Positions 8,664 through 18,541 of a stretch of DNA of 64,000 nucleotides are shown here, one piece after another. The translations under genes and the position numbers were made by a program. Source of the DNA: Chania fonticola_B (GTDB taxonomy: Bacteria > Pseudomonadota > Gammaproteobacteria > Enterobacterales > Enterobacteriaceae); the NCBI RefSeq assembly GCF_048537545.1, contig NZ_CP183218.1. One strand, written 5' to 3'. The stretch's first letter is position 1. Each line of letters begins with the position of its first letter. Below the pieces are notes generated by a model. That model saw nothing but the letters and a program-made list of their open reading frames with translations, ran no database searches and was not told where the DNA came from.

Positions 8664-10115
8664 TTACATCAGCGGCTGCAGGCAGCGGTAAAGCTCGCGG
8701 AAAGTATTGCGTTGGGCGGTGTAATATTGATGCCGTTCAGCATCCGGCTCATGCACCTGCTCTAACGGCAATTCAGGCAGTAGGGTGCTCAAAGATACCC
8801 CAGGGTTCAGCGCAATCTGTGCCAGACGCGCGGCACCTAATGCCGGGCCAACGTCACCACCGGTGCGGTATTCCAGCCGTTGGCCGCTGATATCCGCCAG
8901 CATCTGGCGCCAGAACGGGCTACGTGCGCCGCCGCCAATCAAGGTGATAGCCGTGGGTTGCAGGCCGCTGGCATGCAGCACGCCCATGCCATCCGCCAGT
9001 GCAAAACCCACGCCTTCCAGCACTGCCCGTGCGAGATCGTTCGGCCCATGTTGATGAGTGAAGCCCCAGAAGGCGCCTTTGGCGTTCGGGTTGTTGTGTG
9101 GCGTACGCTCGCCGGAAAGATAGGGCAAGAACCATAACGGCGTTTCAGCAGGAGCGGCCTGCTCAACGTTACGCAGCAAGGTGGCAACGCTGTCGACATG
9201 GGTTAACTGGCAGGCCCAGTCCAGGCAGGACGCCGCGCTGAGCATCACCGACATCAGGTGCCAGGTCTGCGGCAGCGCATGGCAGAAGCTGTGCACCGCG
9301 CTGGCCGGATTACTGAGGAAACCGTCGCTGACGGCGAAGTAGACGCCAGAGGTACCCAGTGACAGCATCGCCTGCCCGGCCTGATACAGCCCAACGCCGA
9401 TCGCCCCGGCGGCATTGTCACCCCCGCCAGCTACCACCGGCACCGGCGCCATCCCCCAACGTTGGGCCAGTTCGCTATCCACTTGCCCGGTGATCTGGTT
9501 ACCCTCAAACAGCGCAGGCATCTGCTCACGCGTCAGCTCGCAGGCATCAAGCATGGCGTCGCTCCAGTCACGTTTGGCGACGTCTAGCCACATTGTCCCT
9601 GCGGCATCGGACATATCGCTGGCAAACTCGCCGGTGATGCACCAGCGCAGGTAATCCTTCGGCAATAACACCCTATCGATCTGCTGGAAAATCTGTGGCT
9701 CGTGCTCCTTGACCCACAGTAGCTTGGGGGCGGTGAAGCCGGGCATCATCAGGTTGCCGGTGATTTCCCGTGAGTTGGGTACGGTTTGTTCTAGTGCCTG
9801 GCATTGCGCAAAGCTGCGGCCATCGTTCCACAGGATGGCCGGGCGTAATACCCGCTGCTGTTTATCCAGTAAGGTTGCGCCATGCATCTGGCCGGTCAGG
9901 CCAATGGCTTTGACCTGTTGCAGGCTATGCTGTTTAGCCAATGCCAACATGGTGCGGTCGGTGGCCTGCCACCAATCTTGCGGGTCTTGTTCAGACCATA
10001 GGGGATGGGGGCGTGAGATGGGCAGTGGTTCACTCTGGCTGGCCAGCAGTTGGCCTTGCTCGCCTAGCAGGATGACTTTCACGCCGGAAGTACCGAGATC
10101 GATTCCAATGTACAT
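8664..10115 (-). CDS. xylB: Xylulokinase
   Basis: XylB phosphorylates D-xylulose to D-xylulose 5-phosphate with ATP, feeding the pentose phosphate pathway. The 483-residue protein (E. coli 484) is a FGGY-family kinase beginning MYIGIDLGTSGVKV with the phosphate-binding loop. It contains GQMHGATLLD, a catalytic Asp in GGGDNAAGAIG, and LIGGGARS. A GTG at 10121 would add two residues, but the AAGGA at 10125-10129 is well spaced only for the ATG at 10115. The gene follows xylA by 51 bp in one operon. Confidence 0.96.
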   Translation of the reverse strand: MYIGIDLGTSGVKVILLGEQGQLLASQSEPLPISRPHPLWSEQDPQDWWQATDRTMLALAKQHSLQQVKAIGLTGQMHGATLLDKQQRVLRPAILWNDGRSFAQCQALEQTVPNSREITGNLMMPGFTAPKLLWVKEHEPQIFQQIDRVLLPKDYLRWCITGEFASDMSDAAGTMWLDVAKRDWSDAMLDACELTREQMPALFEGNQITGQVDSELAQRWGMAPVPVVAGGGDNAAGAIGVGLYQAGQAMLSLGTSGVYFAVSDGFLSNPASAVHSFCHALPQTWHLMSVMLSAASCLDWACQLTHVDSVATLLRNVEQAAPAETPLWFLPYLSGERTPHNNPNAKGAFWGFTHQHGPNDLARAVLEGVGFALADGMGVLHASGLQPTAITLIGGGARSPFWRQMLADISGQRLEYRTGGDVGPALGAARLAQIALNPGVSLSTLLPELPLEQVHEPDAERHQYYTAQRNTFRELYRCLQPLM

Positions 10116-10166
10116 GAGCACGGATCCTTTGAAGCGCGGTGAGCGGACCCACCGCGCCGTAGAGAG

Positions 10167-11486
10167 TTAGCCGAACAGGTAGCGGTTGACCAGGTTCTCC
10201 AGCTTTTCCTGATGCCCGCTGGCATGTTGTGGGGCCAGCACCTGTTGCTCGGCGTGCTGTGCCAGCGCTTCGAGCGACAGTTTCCCTTGCAGGATCTGTT
10301 GGCCCAGCTCACTGTTCCAACCGGCATAGCGTTTGGCAACCTGCTGATGTAGCTGACCATCTTCGATCATGCGGGCGGCCACTTTCAGCGCCAGCGCCAT
10401 GGTGTCCATAGCGCCGATATGGCCGTAGAACAGATCATATTTGTCGGTACTTTGGCGGCGCACCTTGGAATCAAAGTTCAGCCCGCCGGTAGTGAAGCCG
10501 CCGGCCTTGAGGATTTCGAACATCACCAGTGCATTTTCCTCCACGCTGTTCGGGAACTGATCGGTATCCCAACCTAGCTGTGGATCGCCCCGGTTGGCAT
10601 CGACCGAGCCGAAAATCCCCAGCGCGATGGCGGTGGCGATCTCGTGGTGGAACGAATGCCCGGCCAGCGTGGCGTGGTTGGCCTCGATGTTCACCTTGAT
10701 CTCTTTTTCCAGGCCGAACTGTTTAAGGAAACCGTACACGGTGGCGACGTCGTAATCGTACTGATGCTTGGTCGGCTCCTGGGGTTTGGGCTCGATCAGC
10801 AGCGTTCCCTGGAAGCCGATCTTATGTTTGTGCTCAACCACCATCTGCATAAAGCGGCCAATCTGTTCACGCTCCTGGCGCAGATCGGTATTGAGCAGGG
10901 TTTCATAGCCTTCGCGCCCGCCCCACAGCACATAGTTTTCACCCCCCAGTTTGTGGGTAGCATTCATGGCCGTGAACACCTGAGTGGCTGCCCAACTGAA
11001 GACTTCCGGGTCCGGATTGGTCGCCGCCCCGGCACCGTAACGCGGATGGGTGAAGCAGTTGGCGGTGCCCCACAGCAGCTTCACGCCGCTGCTTTGCTGT
11101 TTCTCAGCCAGCACATCGGTCATGATCGCAAAATTGTTCAGATACTCTTTTAACGTGGCCCCTTCCGGTGACACGTCAATATCGTGGAAGCAGTAGTAAG
11201 GCACGTTCAGCTTATGGAAAAACTCGAACGCCACATCGGCCTTGCGTTTAGCCAGCTCCAGCGCTTCGCCCGGCTGTTGCCAAGGGCGATCGAAGGCCCC
11301 GATGCCGAACATGTCTGCCCCGTTCCAGCAGAAAGTGTGCCAGTAGCAGGCGGCGAAGCGCAGATGGTCGGCCATACGTTTGCCGAGGATGATTTCATCG
11401 GGGTTGTAGTGGCGGAAAGCCAACGGGTTATTGCTGCTGGTGCCTTCGTAACGAACCTGTTCTAGCTGATCAAAATAGGATTGCAT
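10167..11486 (-). CDS. xylA: Xylose isomerase
   Basis: XylA interconverts D-xylose and D-xylulose in a divalent-metal-dependent hydride shift. The 439 residues match the E. coli length (440). Conserved active-site segments are present: CFHDIDVSPEG with the catalytic His/Asp pair, LLIEPKPQEPTKHQYD with metal-ligand Glu and the Lys-Pro motif, IEANHATLAGHSFHHE, and SVDANRGDPQLGWDTDQF. The ribosome site AAGGAG is 7 bases before the ATG. It is the first gene of xylAB, divergent from xylFGH across a shared control region. Confidence 0.97.
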   Translation of the reverse strand: MQSYFDQLEQVRYEGTSSNNPLAFRHYNPDEIILGKRMADHLRFAACYWHTFCWNGADMFGIGAFDRPWQQPGEALELAKRKADVAFEFFHKLNVPYYCFHDIDVSPEGATLKEYLNNFAIMTDVLAEKQQSSGVKLLWGTANCFTHPRYGAGAATNPDPEVFSWAATQVFTAMNATHKLGGENYVLWGGREGYETLLNTDLRQEREQIGRFMQMVVEHKHKIGFQGTLLIEPKPQEPTKHQYDYDVATVYGFLKQFGLEKEIKVNIEANHATLAGHSFHHEIATAIALGIFGSVDANRGDPQLGWDTDQFPNSVEENALVMFEILKAGGFTTGGLNFDSKVRRQSTDKYDLFYGHIGAMDTMALALKVAARMIEDGQLHQQVAKRYAGWNSELGQQILQGKLSLEALAQHAEQQVLAPQHASGHQEKLENLVNRYLFG

Positions 11487-11560
11487 GAGTGACTCCTTGG
11501 TAACGGTGCCCGGCGTAAGGGATGCGGGATGCGCTCATCTTCGGAGTAAGTGGCGGAATG

Positions 11561-11740
11561 CTCAATTACGTTATTTCACACTTAAATTCACAGAATTATT
11601 AAATGTGCGCGGGATCTCATAATTCAACGAAGGGCCGGTTTTACTGGCCGCGGGTTATTTCACAGGTTTAAAACATGACCGCCATCATAAAATCAACATT
11701 AAACCAAAAACCGTAATTCACTGGTGAAAATCTGTAATTG
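11561..11740. promoter_or_regulatory. xylA/xylF divergent control region: XylR operators and CRP site
   Basis: The 375-bp gap between xylA and xylF keeps blocks that I recall from the E. coli xyl promoter. On the xylA side CTCAATTACGTTATTTCACA lies at 11561-11580. A central CRP-like site TGTGC-N6-TCTCA lies at 11604-11619. On the xylF side AAACCAAAAACCGTAATTC (11701-11719) and AAAATCTGTAATTG (11727-11740) correspond to the XylR operator region. The 11-mer GTTATTTCACA occurs twice, at 11570 and 11654, 84 bp apart, close to eight helical turns. XylR with xylose and CRP-cAMP would activate both operons from here. Comparison with E. coli is from memory. Confidence 0.7.
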
Positions 11741-11861
11741 CTGAACACCGCATAAGCGACAACAATCCACTGGAAGTTTCGTGTTTTATCTCGTTACCTT
11801 TCAATTTTGCCGTTTGAAAGCCTCGGATAACTATTTCCCTACACAACTCAAGGGTTATAAA

Positions 11862-12857
11862 ATGAAATTCAAACCACTCTTGCTTTCAGCTTGCGCACTG
11901 CTGCTACTGGCCAGCCAACCGGGCTACAGCCAACAGATTAAAATCGGTATGGCTATCGACGACCTGCGTCTGGAACGTTGGCAAAAAGACCGCGATATTT
12001 TTGTCAAGAAAGCCAACGCCCTGGGGGCCGATGTGTTTGTTCAGTCGGCCAACGGCAATGAAGAAACCCAAATGGCGCAGATCGAGAATATGATCAACCG
12101 CGGCGTCGATGTTCTGGTGATTATCCCTTATAACGGCCAGGTGCTGAGCAACGTGATCAGCGAGGCGAAGCGTGAAGGTATCAAGGTTCTGGCCTATGAC
12201 CGCATGATCAACAATGCCGATATCGATTTCTACATCTCGTTTGATAATGAGAAAGTGGGTGAAATGCAGGCGGAAAGCCTGGTGCAGCGCGTGCCACAGG
12301 GCAACTACTTCCTGATGGGCGGCTCGCCGGTGGATAATAACGCCAAGCTGTTCCGCAAGGGGCAGATGACCGTGCTGCAACCGCTGATCGACAGCGGCAA
12401 GATCAAGGTGGTGGGCGATCAGTGGGCCGACGGCTGGCTGCCGGAAAACGCGCTGAAGATCATGGAAAACGCCCTGACGGCCAACAATAACCATATCGAC
12501 GCGGTCGTGGCCTCCAACGATGCCACCGCCGGTGGAGCCATTCAGGCACTGGCTGCACAAGGGCTGGCGGGGAAGGTGGCGATCTCTGGTCAGGACGCCG
12601 ATCTGGCGGCGGTAAAACGCATCGTGGCGGGCACCCAAACCATGACGGTCTATAAACCGATCAGCAAGCTGGCCGACGAAGCGGCGGATATCGCCGTGCA
12701 ACTGGGCAAAGGGGAACAACCCAAGTCCAATGCCAAATTAAATAATGGCAGTAAAGAGGTTTCGGCCTGGTTATTAACCCCGGTACAGGTGGATAAAACG
12801 AATATCGACAGTACGGTTATTGCCGATGGTTTCCATAAGCAATCCGATATTAATTAA
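11862..12857 (+). CDS. xylF: D-xylose periplasmic binding protein
   Basis: XylF is the periplasmic xylose-binding component of the XylFGH ABC importer. With the ATG at 11862 the protein is 331 residues (E. coli 330). It starts with a signal peptide (MKFKPLLLSACALLLLASQPGYS|QQIKIGM) and continues as a type-I periplasmic-binding fold with recognisable segments LRLERWQKDRDIF, VLAYDRMI and SGQDADLAAVKRI. AAGGG lies 7 bases upstream. The longer frame from 11781 would put 27 residues before the signal peptide and is rejected. Confidence 0.95.
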   Translation: MKFKPLLLSACALLLLASQPGYSQQIKIGMAIDDLRLERWQKDRDIFVKKANALGADVFVQSANGNEETQMAQIENMINRGVDVLVIIPYNGQVLSNVISEAKREGIKVLAYDRMINNADIDFYISFDNEKVGEMQAESLVQRVPQGNYFLMGGSPVDNNAKLFRKGQMTVLQPLIDSGKIKVVGDQWADGWLPENALKIMENALTANNNHIDAVVASNDATAGGAIQALAAQGLAGKVAISGQDADLAAVKRIVAGTQTMTVYKPISKLADEAADIAVQLGKGEQPKSNAKLNNGSKEVSAWLLTPVQVDKTNIDSTVIADGFHKQSDIN

Positions 12858-12885
12858 TGGCAATGCCATCTGGGGGGAGTGAATA

Positions 12886-14427
12886 ATGCCCTGCCTGTTA
12901 GAAATGCGAAATATCACTAAACAATTCGGCGCAGTGAAAGCCGTGGATAATGTCAGCCTGCACTTGGAAGCGGGGCAGGTATTATCCTTGTGCGGTGAAA
13001 ATGGCTCAGGAAAATCCACCTTGATGAAAGTGCTGTGCGGAATATATCCGCACGGCAGTTATCAGGGCGATATTTATTTTTCGGGTGAGATTGTTACGGC
13101 GAAAACCATTCGCGATACCGAGCAGAAAGGCATCGCCATCATTCACCAGGAATTGGCCCTGGTGAAGCAGATGACGGTGCTGGAGAACCTGTTTCTCGGC
13201 AACGAGTGGGGCCGCTATGGGGTGATGGATTACGACAACATGTACCTGCGCTGCCAGCGCATGCTGGCGCAGGTCAAGCTGGAGGTTGACCCTAATACCC
13301 GCGTGGGTGAACTGGGGTTGGGCCAACAGCAGTTGGTAGAGATTGCCAAGGCCTTGAACAAACAGGTGCGCCTGCTGGTACTCGATGAACCCACCGCCTC
13401 ATTGACCGAAAGTGAAACCGCCACGTTGCTGGCGATCATTGCGGATCTGCGCGATCACGGGATCGCCTGTATCTATATTTCGCACAAGCTCAACGAGGTG
13501 AAAGCGATCTCGGACTTTATCTGCGTGATCCGCGATGGCAAGCACATTGGCACCCGGCCTGCGGCGGAGATGAGCGAGGACGATATCATCGCCATGATGG
13601 TTGGCCGTGAGCTGACCGAGCTGTATCCGCAGGAACCCCATACCATCGGTGAGGTGGTCCTGCAGGTGGAAAACCTCACTGCCTGGCACCCGGTCAACCG
13701 CCATATCCGCCGGGCCGATAATGTGTCTTTTACCCTACGGCGTGGGGAGATCCTCGGCGTGGCCGGGCTGGTTGGCTCCGGGCGTACCGAAACCATGCAG
13801 TGCCTGTTTGGCGCCTATGCGGGGCGTTGGCAGGGCAAGATCACCATCGCAGGGCAGGCCGCCACCATCACCAACTGCCGCGAGGCAATGCGATATGGCA
13901 TCGCCATGGTGCCAGAAGACCGCAAGCGCGATGGCATCGTGCCGGTAATGGGCGTGGGAGCCAATATGACGTTGGCGGCGCTGGGGGATTTCAGTGGCGC
14001 ATTGACGGTGCTGGATGATGCACAGGAGCAGGCAACTATCCAACAATCGCTGGCACGGCTACGGGTAAAAACGTCTTCTGCGGAGCTGGCTATTGCCCGT
14101 CTCAGCGGGGGTAACCAGCAGAAAGCCATCCTGGCGAAGTGCCTGTTGCTGAACCCGCAAATCCTCATTCTGGATGAGCCAACGCGCGGCATTGATATCG
14201 GTGCCAAACAAGAGATTTACAAGTTAATCAATCAATTGGCACAGCGGGGGCTCGCGGTGATTGTGGTGTCCTCCGAATTGCCGGAGGTGCTGGGGTTAAG
14301 CGATCGGGTATTGGTGATGCACCAGGGGCAGATTAAAGCCGATCTGGTGAACCGCGATCTGACCCAGGAACAGGTAATGGAAGCGGCCTTGAGGAGTGAA
14401 ACACATGTTGAAAAGCACGCAATCTGA
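12886..14427 (+). CDS. xylG: Xylose ABC transporter ATP-binding protein (fused double NBD)
   Basis: XylG energises xylose import at the inner membrane. The 513 residues form two ABC domains. The N-terminal half has Walker A GENGSGKST, signature LGLGQQQLVEIAKAL and Walker B LLVLDEPTASL. The C-terminal half has a degenerate Walker A (GLVGSGRTETM), LSGGNQQKAILAK and ILILDEPTRGID. Such asymmetry is usual for sugar CUT2 importers. It lies 28 bp after xylF and overlaps the start of xylH. Confidence 0.96.
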   Translation: MPCLLEMRNITKQFGAVKAVDNVSLHLEAGQVLSLCGENGSGKSTLMKVLCGIYPHGSYQGDIYFSGEIVTAKTIRDTEQKGIAIIHQELALVKQMTVLENLFLGNEWGRYGVMDYDNMYLRCQRMLAQVKLEVDPNTRVGELGLGQQQLVEIAKALNKQVRLLVLDEPTASLTESETATLLAIIADLRDHGIACIYISHKLNEVKAISDFICVIRDGKHIGTRPAAEMSEDDIIAMMVGRELTELYPQEPHTIGEVVLQVENLTAWHPVNRHIRRADNVSFTLRRGEILGVAGLVGSGRTETMQCLFGAYAGRWQGKITIAGQAATITNCREAMRYGIAMVPEDRKRDGIVPVMGVGANMTLAALGDFSGALTVLDDAQEQATIQQSLARLRVKTSSAELAIARLSGGNQQKAILAKCLLLNPQILILDEPTRGIDIGAKQEIYKLINQLAQRGLAVIVVSSELPEVLGLSDRVLVMHQGQIKADLVNRDLTQEQVMEAALRSETHVEKHAI

Positions 14428-15589
14428 AGCCAGCCTGCCGCCAGTGGGGGCAAAAAAGCCGCTGTTCGGGCTGAAAGCCGTCAACTTGCAGGTGTTCGTG
14501 ATGTTGGCGGCGATCGCCGTCATCATGCTGTTCTTTACCTTTACCACCGAAGGGGCCTATCTCAGTGCCCGTAACATCTCCAACCTGCTGCGCCAGACGG
14601 CGATCACCGGCATTCTGGCGGTGGGCATGGTGTTCGTGATTATTTCGGCGGAGATCGACCTTTCCGTTGGTTCAATGATGGGGCTATTGGGGGGCGCGGC
14701 GGCGATATTTGACGTCTGGTTCGGCTGGCCGTTGCCGTTGACCATCGTGGTCACGCTGTTGGCGGGGCTGTTGCTGGGGGCCTGGAATGGCTGGTGGGTC
14801 GCCTATCGTAAAGTTCCTTCGTTTATCGTCACCCTGGCGGGGATGTTGGCGTTTCGCGGCATTCTAATCGGCATTACCAATGGCACCACCGTGTCACCCA
14901 CCAGCAATGCCATGTCGCAGATTGGCCAGAGCTACCTGCCTAACGGAGTGGGTTTTGGCATTGGCGCGGTCGGCCTGATGCTGTTTGTGGCCTGGCAGTG
15001 GCGGCGGCGCAGTAGACGTACACAGCTGGGCTTGCCGGTAGCGGCAGCGAGCGGTGATATCACCCGGCAGAGCATCATGGCCATCCTGGTATTAGGGGCG
15101 ATTTACCTGCTGAACGACTATCGCGGGGTGCCAACGCCGGTGCTGATCCTGACCGCATTGATGCTGGCTGGGATCTTTATGGCGTCGCGTACCGCCTTTG
15201 GCCGCCGTATTTATGCCATCGGCGGTAATATCGATGCCGCGCGGCTTTCCGGGGTTAACGTTGAACGTACCAAGCTGGCGGTGTTTGCCATCAACGGCCT
15301 GATGGTGGCGATTGCCGGGCTGATCCTCAGTTCGCGCTTGGGGGCCGGTTCGCCCTCTGCCGGTAACATTGCCGAGCTGGATGCTATCGCCGCCTGCGTG
15401 ATCGGTGGCACCAGCCTGGCCGGGGGGATCGGTAGCGTGGCGGGAGCGGTGATGGGGGCGTTTATCATGGCCTCATTGGATAACGGCATGAGCATGTTGG
15501 ACGTGCCGACGTTCTGGCAATATATCGTCAAAGGCGCGATCCTGCTGCTGGCGGTGTGGATGGATTCCGCGACCAAACGCCGGGTGTAG
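14405..15589 (+). CDS. xylH: Xylose ABC transporter permease
   Basis: XylH is the membrane channel of the xylose importer: 394 residues with about ten hydrophobic segments and the permease motif IYAIGGNIDAARLSGVNVERTKL. The ATG at 14405 has GAGGAG 8 bases upstream and gives the E. coli-like length (393). A GTG at 14396 lies in that ribosome site and is unlikely. The start overlaps the end of xylG by 23 bp, which implies translational coupling. Confidence 0.95.
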   Translation: MLKSTQSEASLPPVGAKKPLFGLKAVNLQVFVMLAAIAVIMLFFTFTTEGAYLSARNISNLLRQTAITGILAVGMVFVIISAEIDLSVGSMMGLLGGAAAIFDVWFGWPLPLTIVVTLLAGLLLGAWNGWWVAYRKVPSFIVTLAGMLAFRGILIGITNGTTVSPTSNAMSQIGQSYLPNGVGFGIGAVGLMLFVAWQWRRRSRRTQLGLPVAAASGDITRQSIMAILVLGAIYLLNDYRGVPTPVLILTALMLAGIFMASRTAFGRRIYAIGGNIDAARLSGVNVERTKLAVFAINGLMVAIAGLILSSRLGAGSPSAGNIAELDAIAACVIGGTSLAGGIGSVAGAVMGAFIMASLDNGMSMLDVPTFWQYIVKGAILLLAVWMDSATKRRV

Positions 15590-15640
15590 GCGTGGCTTCA
15601 CACTTGTAGCTGTGGCCGTATTTATTGCTGGGGAGCCCCC

Positions 15641-16819
15641 ATGTTTAAGAAGCGCTACCGTATTACGCTGCTGTTCAACGCCAATAAAGTGTACGACCGC
15701 CAGGTGGTGGAGGGCGTTGGCGAGTATTTACAGGCGTCGCAAAGCGATTGGGATATCTTTATCGAAGAGGATTTCCGTTGCCGCATCGATAATATCAAGG
15801 ACTGGCTGGGGGACGGCGTGATCGCCGATTTCGACGACCGGAATATTGAGCAGCTGTTGCGTAACGTCCAGGTACCGCTGGTTGGTGTCGGGGGCTCTTA
15901 CCATCGGGAGGCGGATTACCCGCCGGTGCATTACATCGCTACCGACAACCATGCGCTGGTGGAAGCGGCGTTTATGCACCTGAAAGAAAAAGGGCTGAAC
16001 CGCTTTGCATTCTATGGCCTGCCGGTGGAGGGGGGGAAGCGTTGGGCGCAGGAGCGTGAACAGGCCTTTCGCCAGTTGGTGGCTGCGGAACAGTATCAGG
16101 GGGTGGTGTATCAGGGGATGGAAACCGCGCCGGAGAACTGGCAATACGCCCAGAACCGCCTGGCGGACTGGGTGCAGACCTTGCCCCAGCAGACCGGGAT
16201 CATAGCCGTTACCGATGCGCGGGCGCGCCACCTGTTACAGGTGTGCGAGCACCTGGATATTCCTGTGCCGGAAAAACTCTGTGTGATTGGCATTGATAAC
16301 GAAGAGCTGACGCGCTATCTGTCACGCGTGGCGTTGTCGTCGGTGGTGCAGGGGACACGCCAGATGGGCTATCGTGCCGCCAAGCTGTTGCATCAACTGC
16401 TTGATCAGCGCGAGCTGCCGCTACAGCGCATTCTGGTGCCGCCGGTCAAGGTGATTGAACGGCGGTCTACCGATTTCCGTTCACTGCGTGACCCGGCGGT
16501 GATCCAGGCCATGCACTATATCCGTTACCATGCCTGCAAAGGGATCAAGGTGGAGCAGGTACTGGATGCGGTGGGCATGTCCCGTTCCAATCTGGAAAAG
16601 CGCTTCAAGGATGAAACCGGCCAGACGATCCATAATGCCATCCACCAAGAGAAGCTCGATCGCGCCCGCAATTTACTCACCGCGACCTCGTTACCCATCA
16701 ATGAAATTTCCCAGATGTGTGGCTACCCATCGTTGCAGTACTTCTATTCGGTGTTCAAGAAGGGCTATGACATGACGCCCAAAGAGTGCCGCGACCGTTT
16801 TGGGGAGGCTGGCTATTGA
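15641..16819 (+). CDS. xylR: Xylose operon activator XylR
   Basis: XylR is the xylose-responsive activator of xylAB and xylFGH. The 392 residues equal the E. coli protein. The N-terminal ~270 residues form a periplasmic-binding-protein-like xylose-sensing domain beginning FKKRYRITLLFNANKVYDRQVVEGVGEY. The C-terminal ~100 residues are an AraC-type DNA-binding domain (EQVLDAVGMSRSNLEKRFK and ISQMCGYPSLQYFYSVFKK). It follows xylH by 51 bp, so it can be transcribed with xylFGH, giving positive feedback. Confidence 0.96.
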   Translation: MFKKRYRITLLFNANKVYDRQVVEGVGEYLQASQSDWDIFIEEDFRCRIDNIKDWLGDGVIADFDDRNIEQLLRNVQVPLVGVGGSYHREADYPPVHYIATDNHALVEAAFMHLKEKGLNRFAFYGLPVEGGKRWAQEREQAFRQLVAAEQYQGVVYQGMETAPENWQYAQNRLADWVQTLPQQTGIIAVTDARARHLLQVCEHLDIPVPEKLCVIGIDNEELTRYLSRVALSSVVQGTRQMGYRAAKLLHQLLDQRELPLQRILVPPVKVIERRSTDFRSLRDPAVIQAMHYIRYHACKGIKVEQVLDAVGMSRSNLEKRFKDETGQTIHNAIHQEKLDRARNLLTATSLPINEISQMCGYPSLQYFYSVFKKGYDMTPKECRDRFGEAGY

Positions 16820-16934
16820 AACCGCAGCGTGGGCATTGTTTGTTACGTGGCAGATAATATTTCTGTCATTACGGCTCCCTATAGTGGCGTTGCTTTTTAC
16901 CTTTGGGCAAAACCATAACCAGGGAATTCATAAT

Positions 16935-18281
16935 ATGCATAAATCACCCTCCCGCCTGGCACTGCTGGCCAGTTGCCTGGCATTCAGCACCACGCTATGG
17001 GCGCAGGCTCAGGAAGTCCCCGCCGTGCTGGCCGGGCACGCCGTATTACCGGTGAAGTCCAGCGTCACGACTCCCCAGGATGCACCAACCGATCTGCAAC
17101 AGAGCGGTAAATACACCAGCGGCAAACGCATCACCGAACTGGGCAGCGTAGCGGGGAAATCTGCCGATCGGCTGACCGGCATCGGGCTACCCATCAATGG
17201 CCAGCCGTTGCAGGGGCACTCCGGTATCAAACACATGCCGGATGGCACCTACTGGGTGCTGACCGATAACGGATTTGGCAGCAAAGCCAACTCGCCGGAC
17301 GCCATGCTGTATCTCAACCATTACCGCATCGACTTCAAGGAAGGCACGGTAACGCCGCTGAAAACGTTGTTCCTGCACGATCCCGATAAAAAAGTGCCGT
17401 TCCATATCGTCAATGAAAGCACCGACAAGCGTTACCTGACCGGTAGCGATTTCGACCCGGAAAGCTTCCAGTTTGCCGACGATGCCTTATGGATCGGCGA
17501 TGAGTTTGGCCCCTATCTGATTAAAGCGGATTTGAATGGCAAGGTATTGGCGGTGTTTGCTACCCAGGTTGACGGCAAGGTCGTGAAATCGCCGGATAAC
17601 CCGACGCTGACGCTGCCAGGTGCGCCGGACGGCAAGCAGAACTTCCAGGTCGCGCGCTCCAAGGGGTTTGAAGGCATGGCGGTATCACCGGATGGCAGCA
17701 AGCTGTATCCCCTGCTGGAAGGGGCGCTGTGGGACGGCGAACAGTTTGAGAACCTGGCGGGCAAACGCTATCTGCGGGTGCTGGAGTTTGACGTCAAACA
17801 ACAGGCATGGACTGGCCGCAGCTGGCAGTACGTGTTGGAAGACAATCAGAACGCCATCGGTGATTTCAATATGATCGACGCCACCCACGGGCTGGTGATC
17901 GAACGTGATAATGGTGAAGGCACTGCCGATAAAACCTGTGCGGCAGGCGCGCCAATGGATAACTGCTTCAGCCAGATCGCTAAATTCAAACGGGTCTACA
18001 AAATAGCGTTTTCCGACGCCAACGTCGGCAAACCGGTGGAAAAACTGGCGTATATCGATTTGCTGAACATTCAGGACCCACAGAAGCTGGCGCGTAAGCC
18101 GCTGAATAACGGCGTGCTGACCTTCCCGTTCTTCACTATCGAGAATGTCGATGTGGTGGATGGCAGCCATATTATCGTGGGGAACGACAATAATTTCCCG
18201 TTCTCTTCCAGCCGTGAACCCAACGTGGCGGATGATAACGAATTTATTTTGCTGGATGTGAAAGCCCTGCTACAGCCGTAA
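16935..18281 (+). CDS. Secreted esterase-like/phytase-family protein
   Basis: A 448-residue exported protein. The ATG at 16935 opens a signal peptide (MHKSPSRLALLASCLAFSTTLWAQA|QEVP). The rest resembles the 'esterase-like activity of phytase' beta-propeller family, with segments such as LTGIGLPINGQPLQGHSGIKHMPDGTYWVLTDNGFG, FDPESF and SKGFEGMAVSPDGSKLYPLLEG. A two-Cys pair (about CAAGAPMDNC) is near the C-terminal third. The substrate is unknown, and phosphate release is only a family-based possibility. The open frame upstream to 16800 overlaps xylR and is rejected. It ends at a good terminator. Confidence 0.82.
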   Translation: MHKSPSRLALLASCLAFSTTLWAQAQEVPAVLAGHAVLPVKSSVTTPQDAPTDLQQSGKYTSGKRITELGSVAGKSADRLTGIGLPINGQPLQGHSGIKHMPDGTYWVLTDNGFGSKANSPDAMLYLNHYRIDFKEGTVTPLKTLFLHDPDKKVPFHIVNESTDKRYLTGSDFDPESFQFADDALWIGDEFGPYLIKADLNGKVLAVFATQVDGKVVKSPDNPTLTLPGAPDGKQNFQVARSKGFEGMAVSPDGSKLYPLLEGALWDGEQFENLAGKRYLRVLEFDVKQQAWTGRSWQYVLEDNQNAIGDFNMIDATHGLVIERDNGEGTADKTCAAGAPMDNCFSQIAKFKRVYKIAFSDANVGKPVEKLAYIDLLNIQDPQKLARKPLNNGVLTFPFFTIENVDVVDGSHIIVGNDNNFPFSSSREPNVADDNEFILLDVKALLQP

Positions 18282-18298
18282 AACTCTCCTTTATCGCC

Positions 18299-18332
18299 AA
18301 GCCTTCTCCTGATTGGGGGAAGGCTTTCTTAT
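18299..18332 (+). terminator. Rho-independent terminator after the phytase-like gene
   Basis: AAGCCTTCTCC and GGGGAAGGCTT pair around a short loop and are followed by a T-rich run (TTCTTATT). It sits 18 bp after the stop codon. Confidence 0.75.
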
Positions 18333-18541
18333 TCCGCTGATGAAGAAATACGTTAAGTGACCCCGTTTTTGGGGGCGCATCGTAGATATAGGGCACGGTC
18401 ACTTTCAGGTAAGTATATTAATAAAACGTTACTTTCAATCTTGCCGCTTCAGGTTGGCTTTCTGGTAGTCTGCTCTAGGCGTTTTACACTATGTCGCCAT
18501 TTGTATTGCGAATAATGGCACCAAGGATTGAAGGTGGGAAA

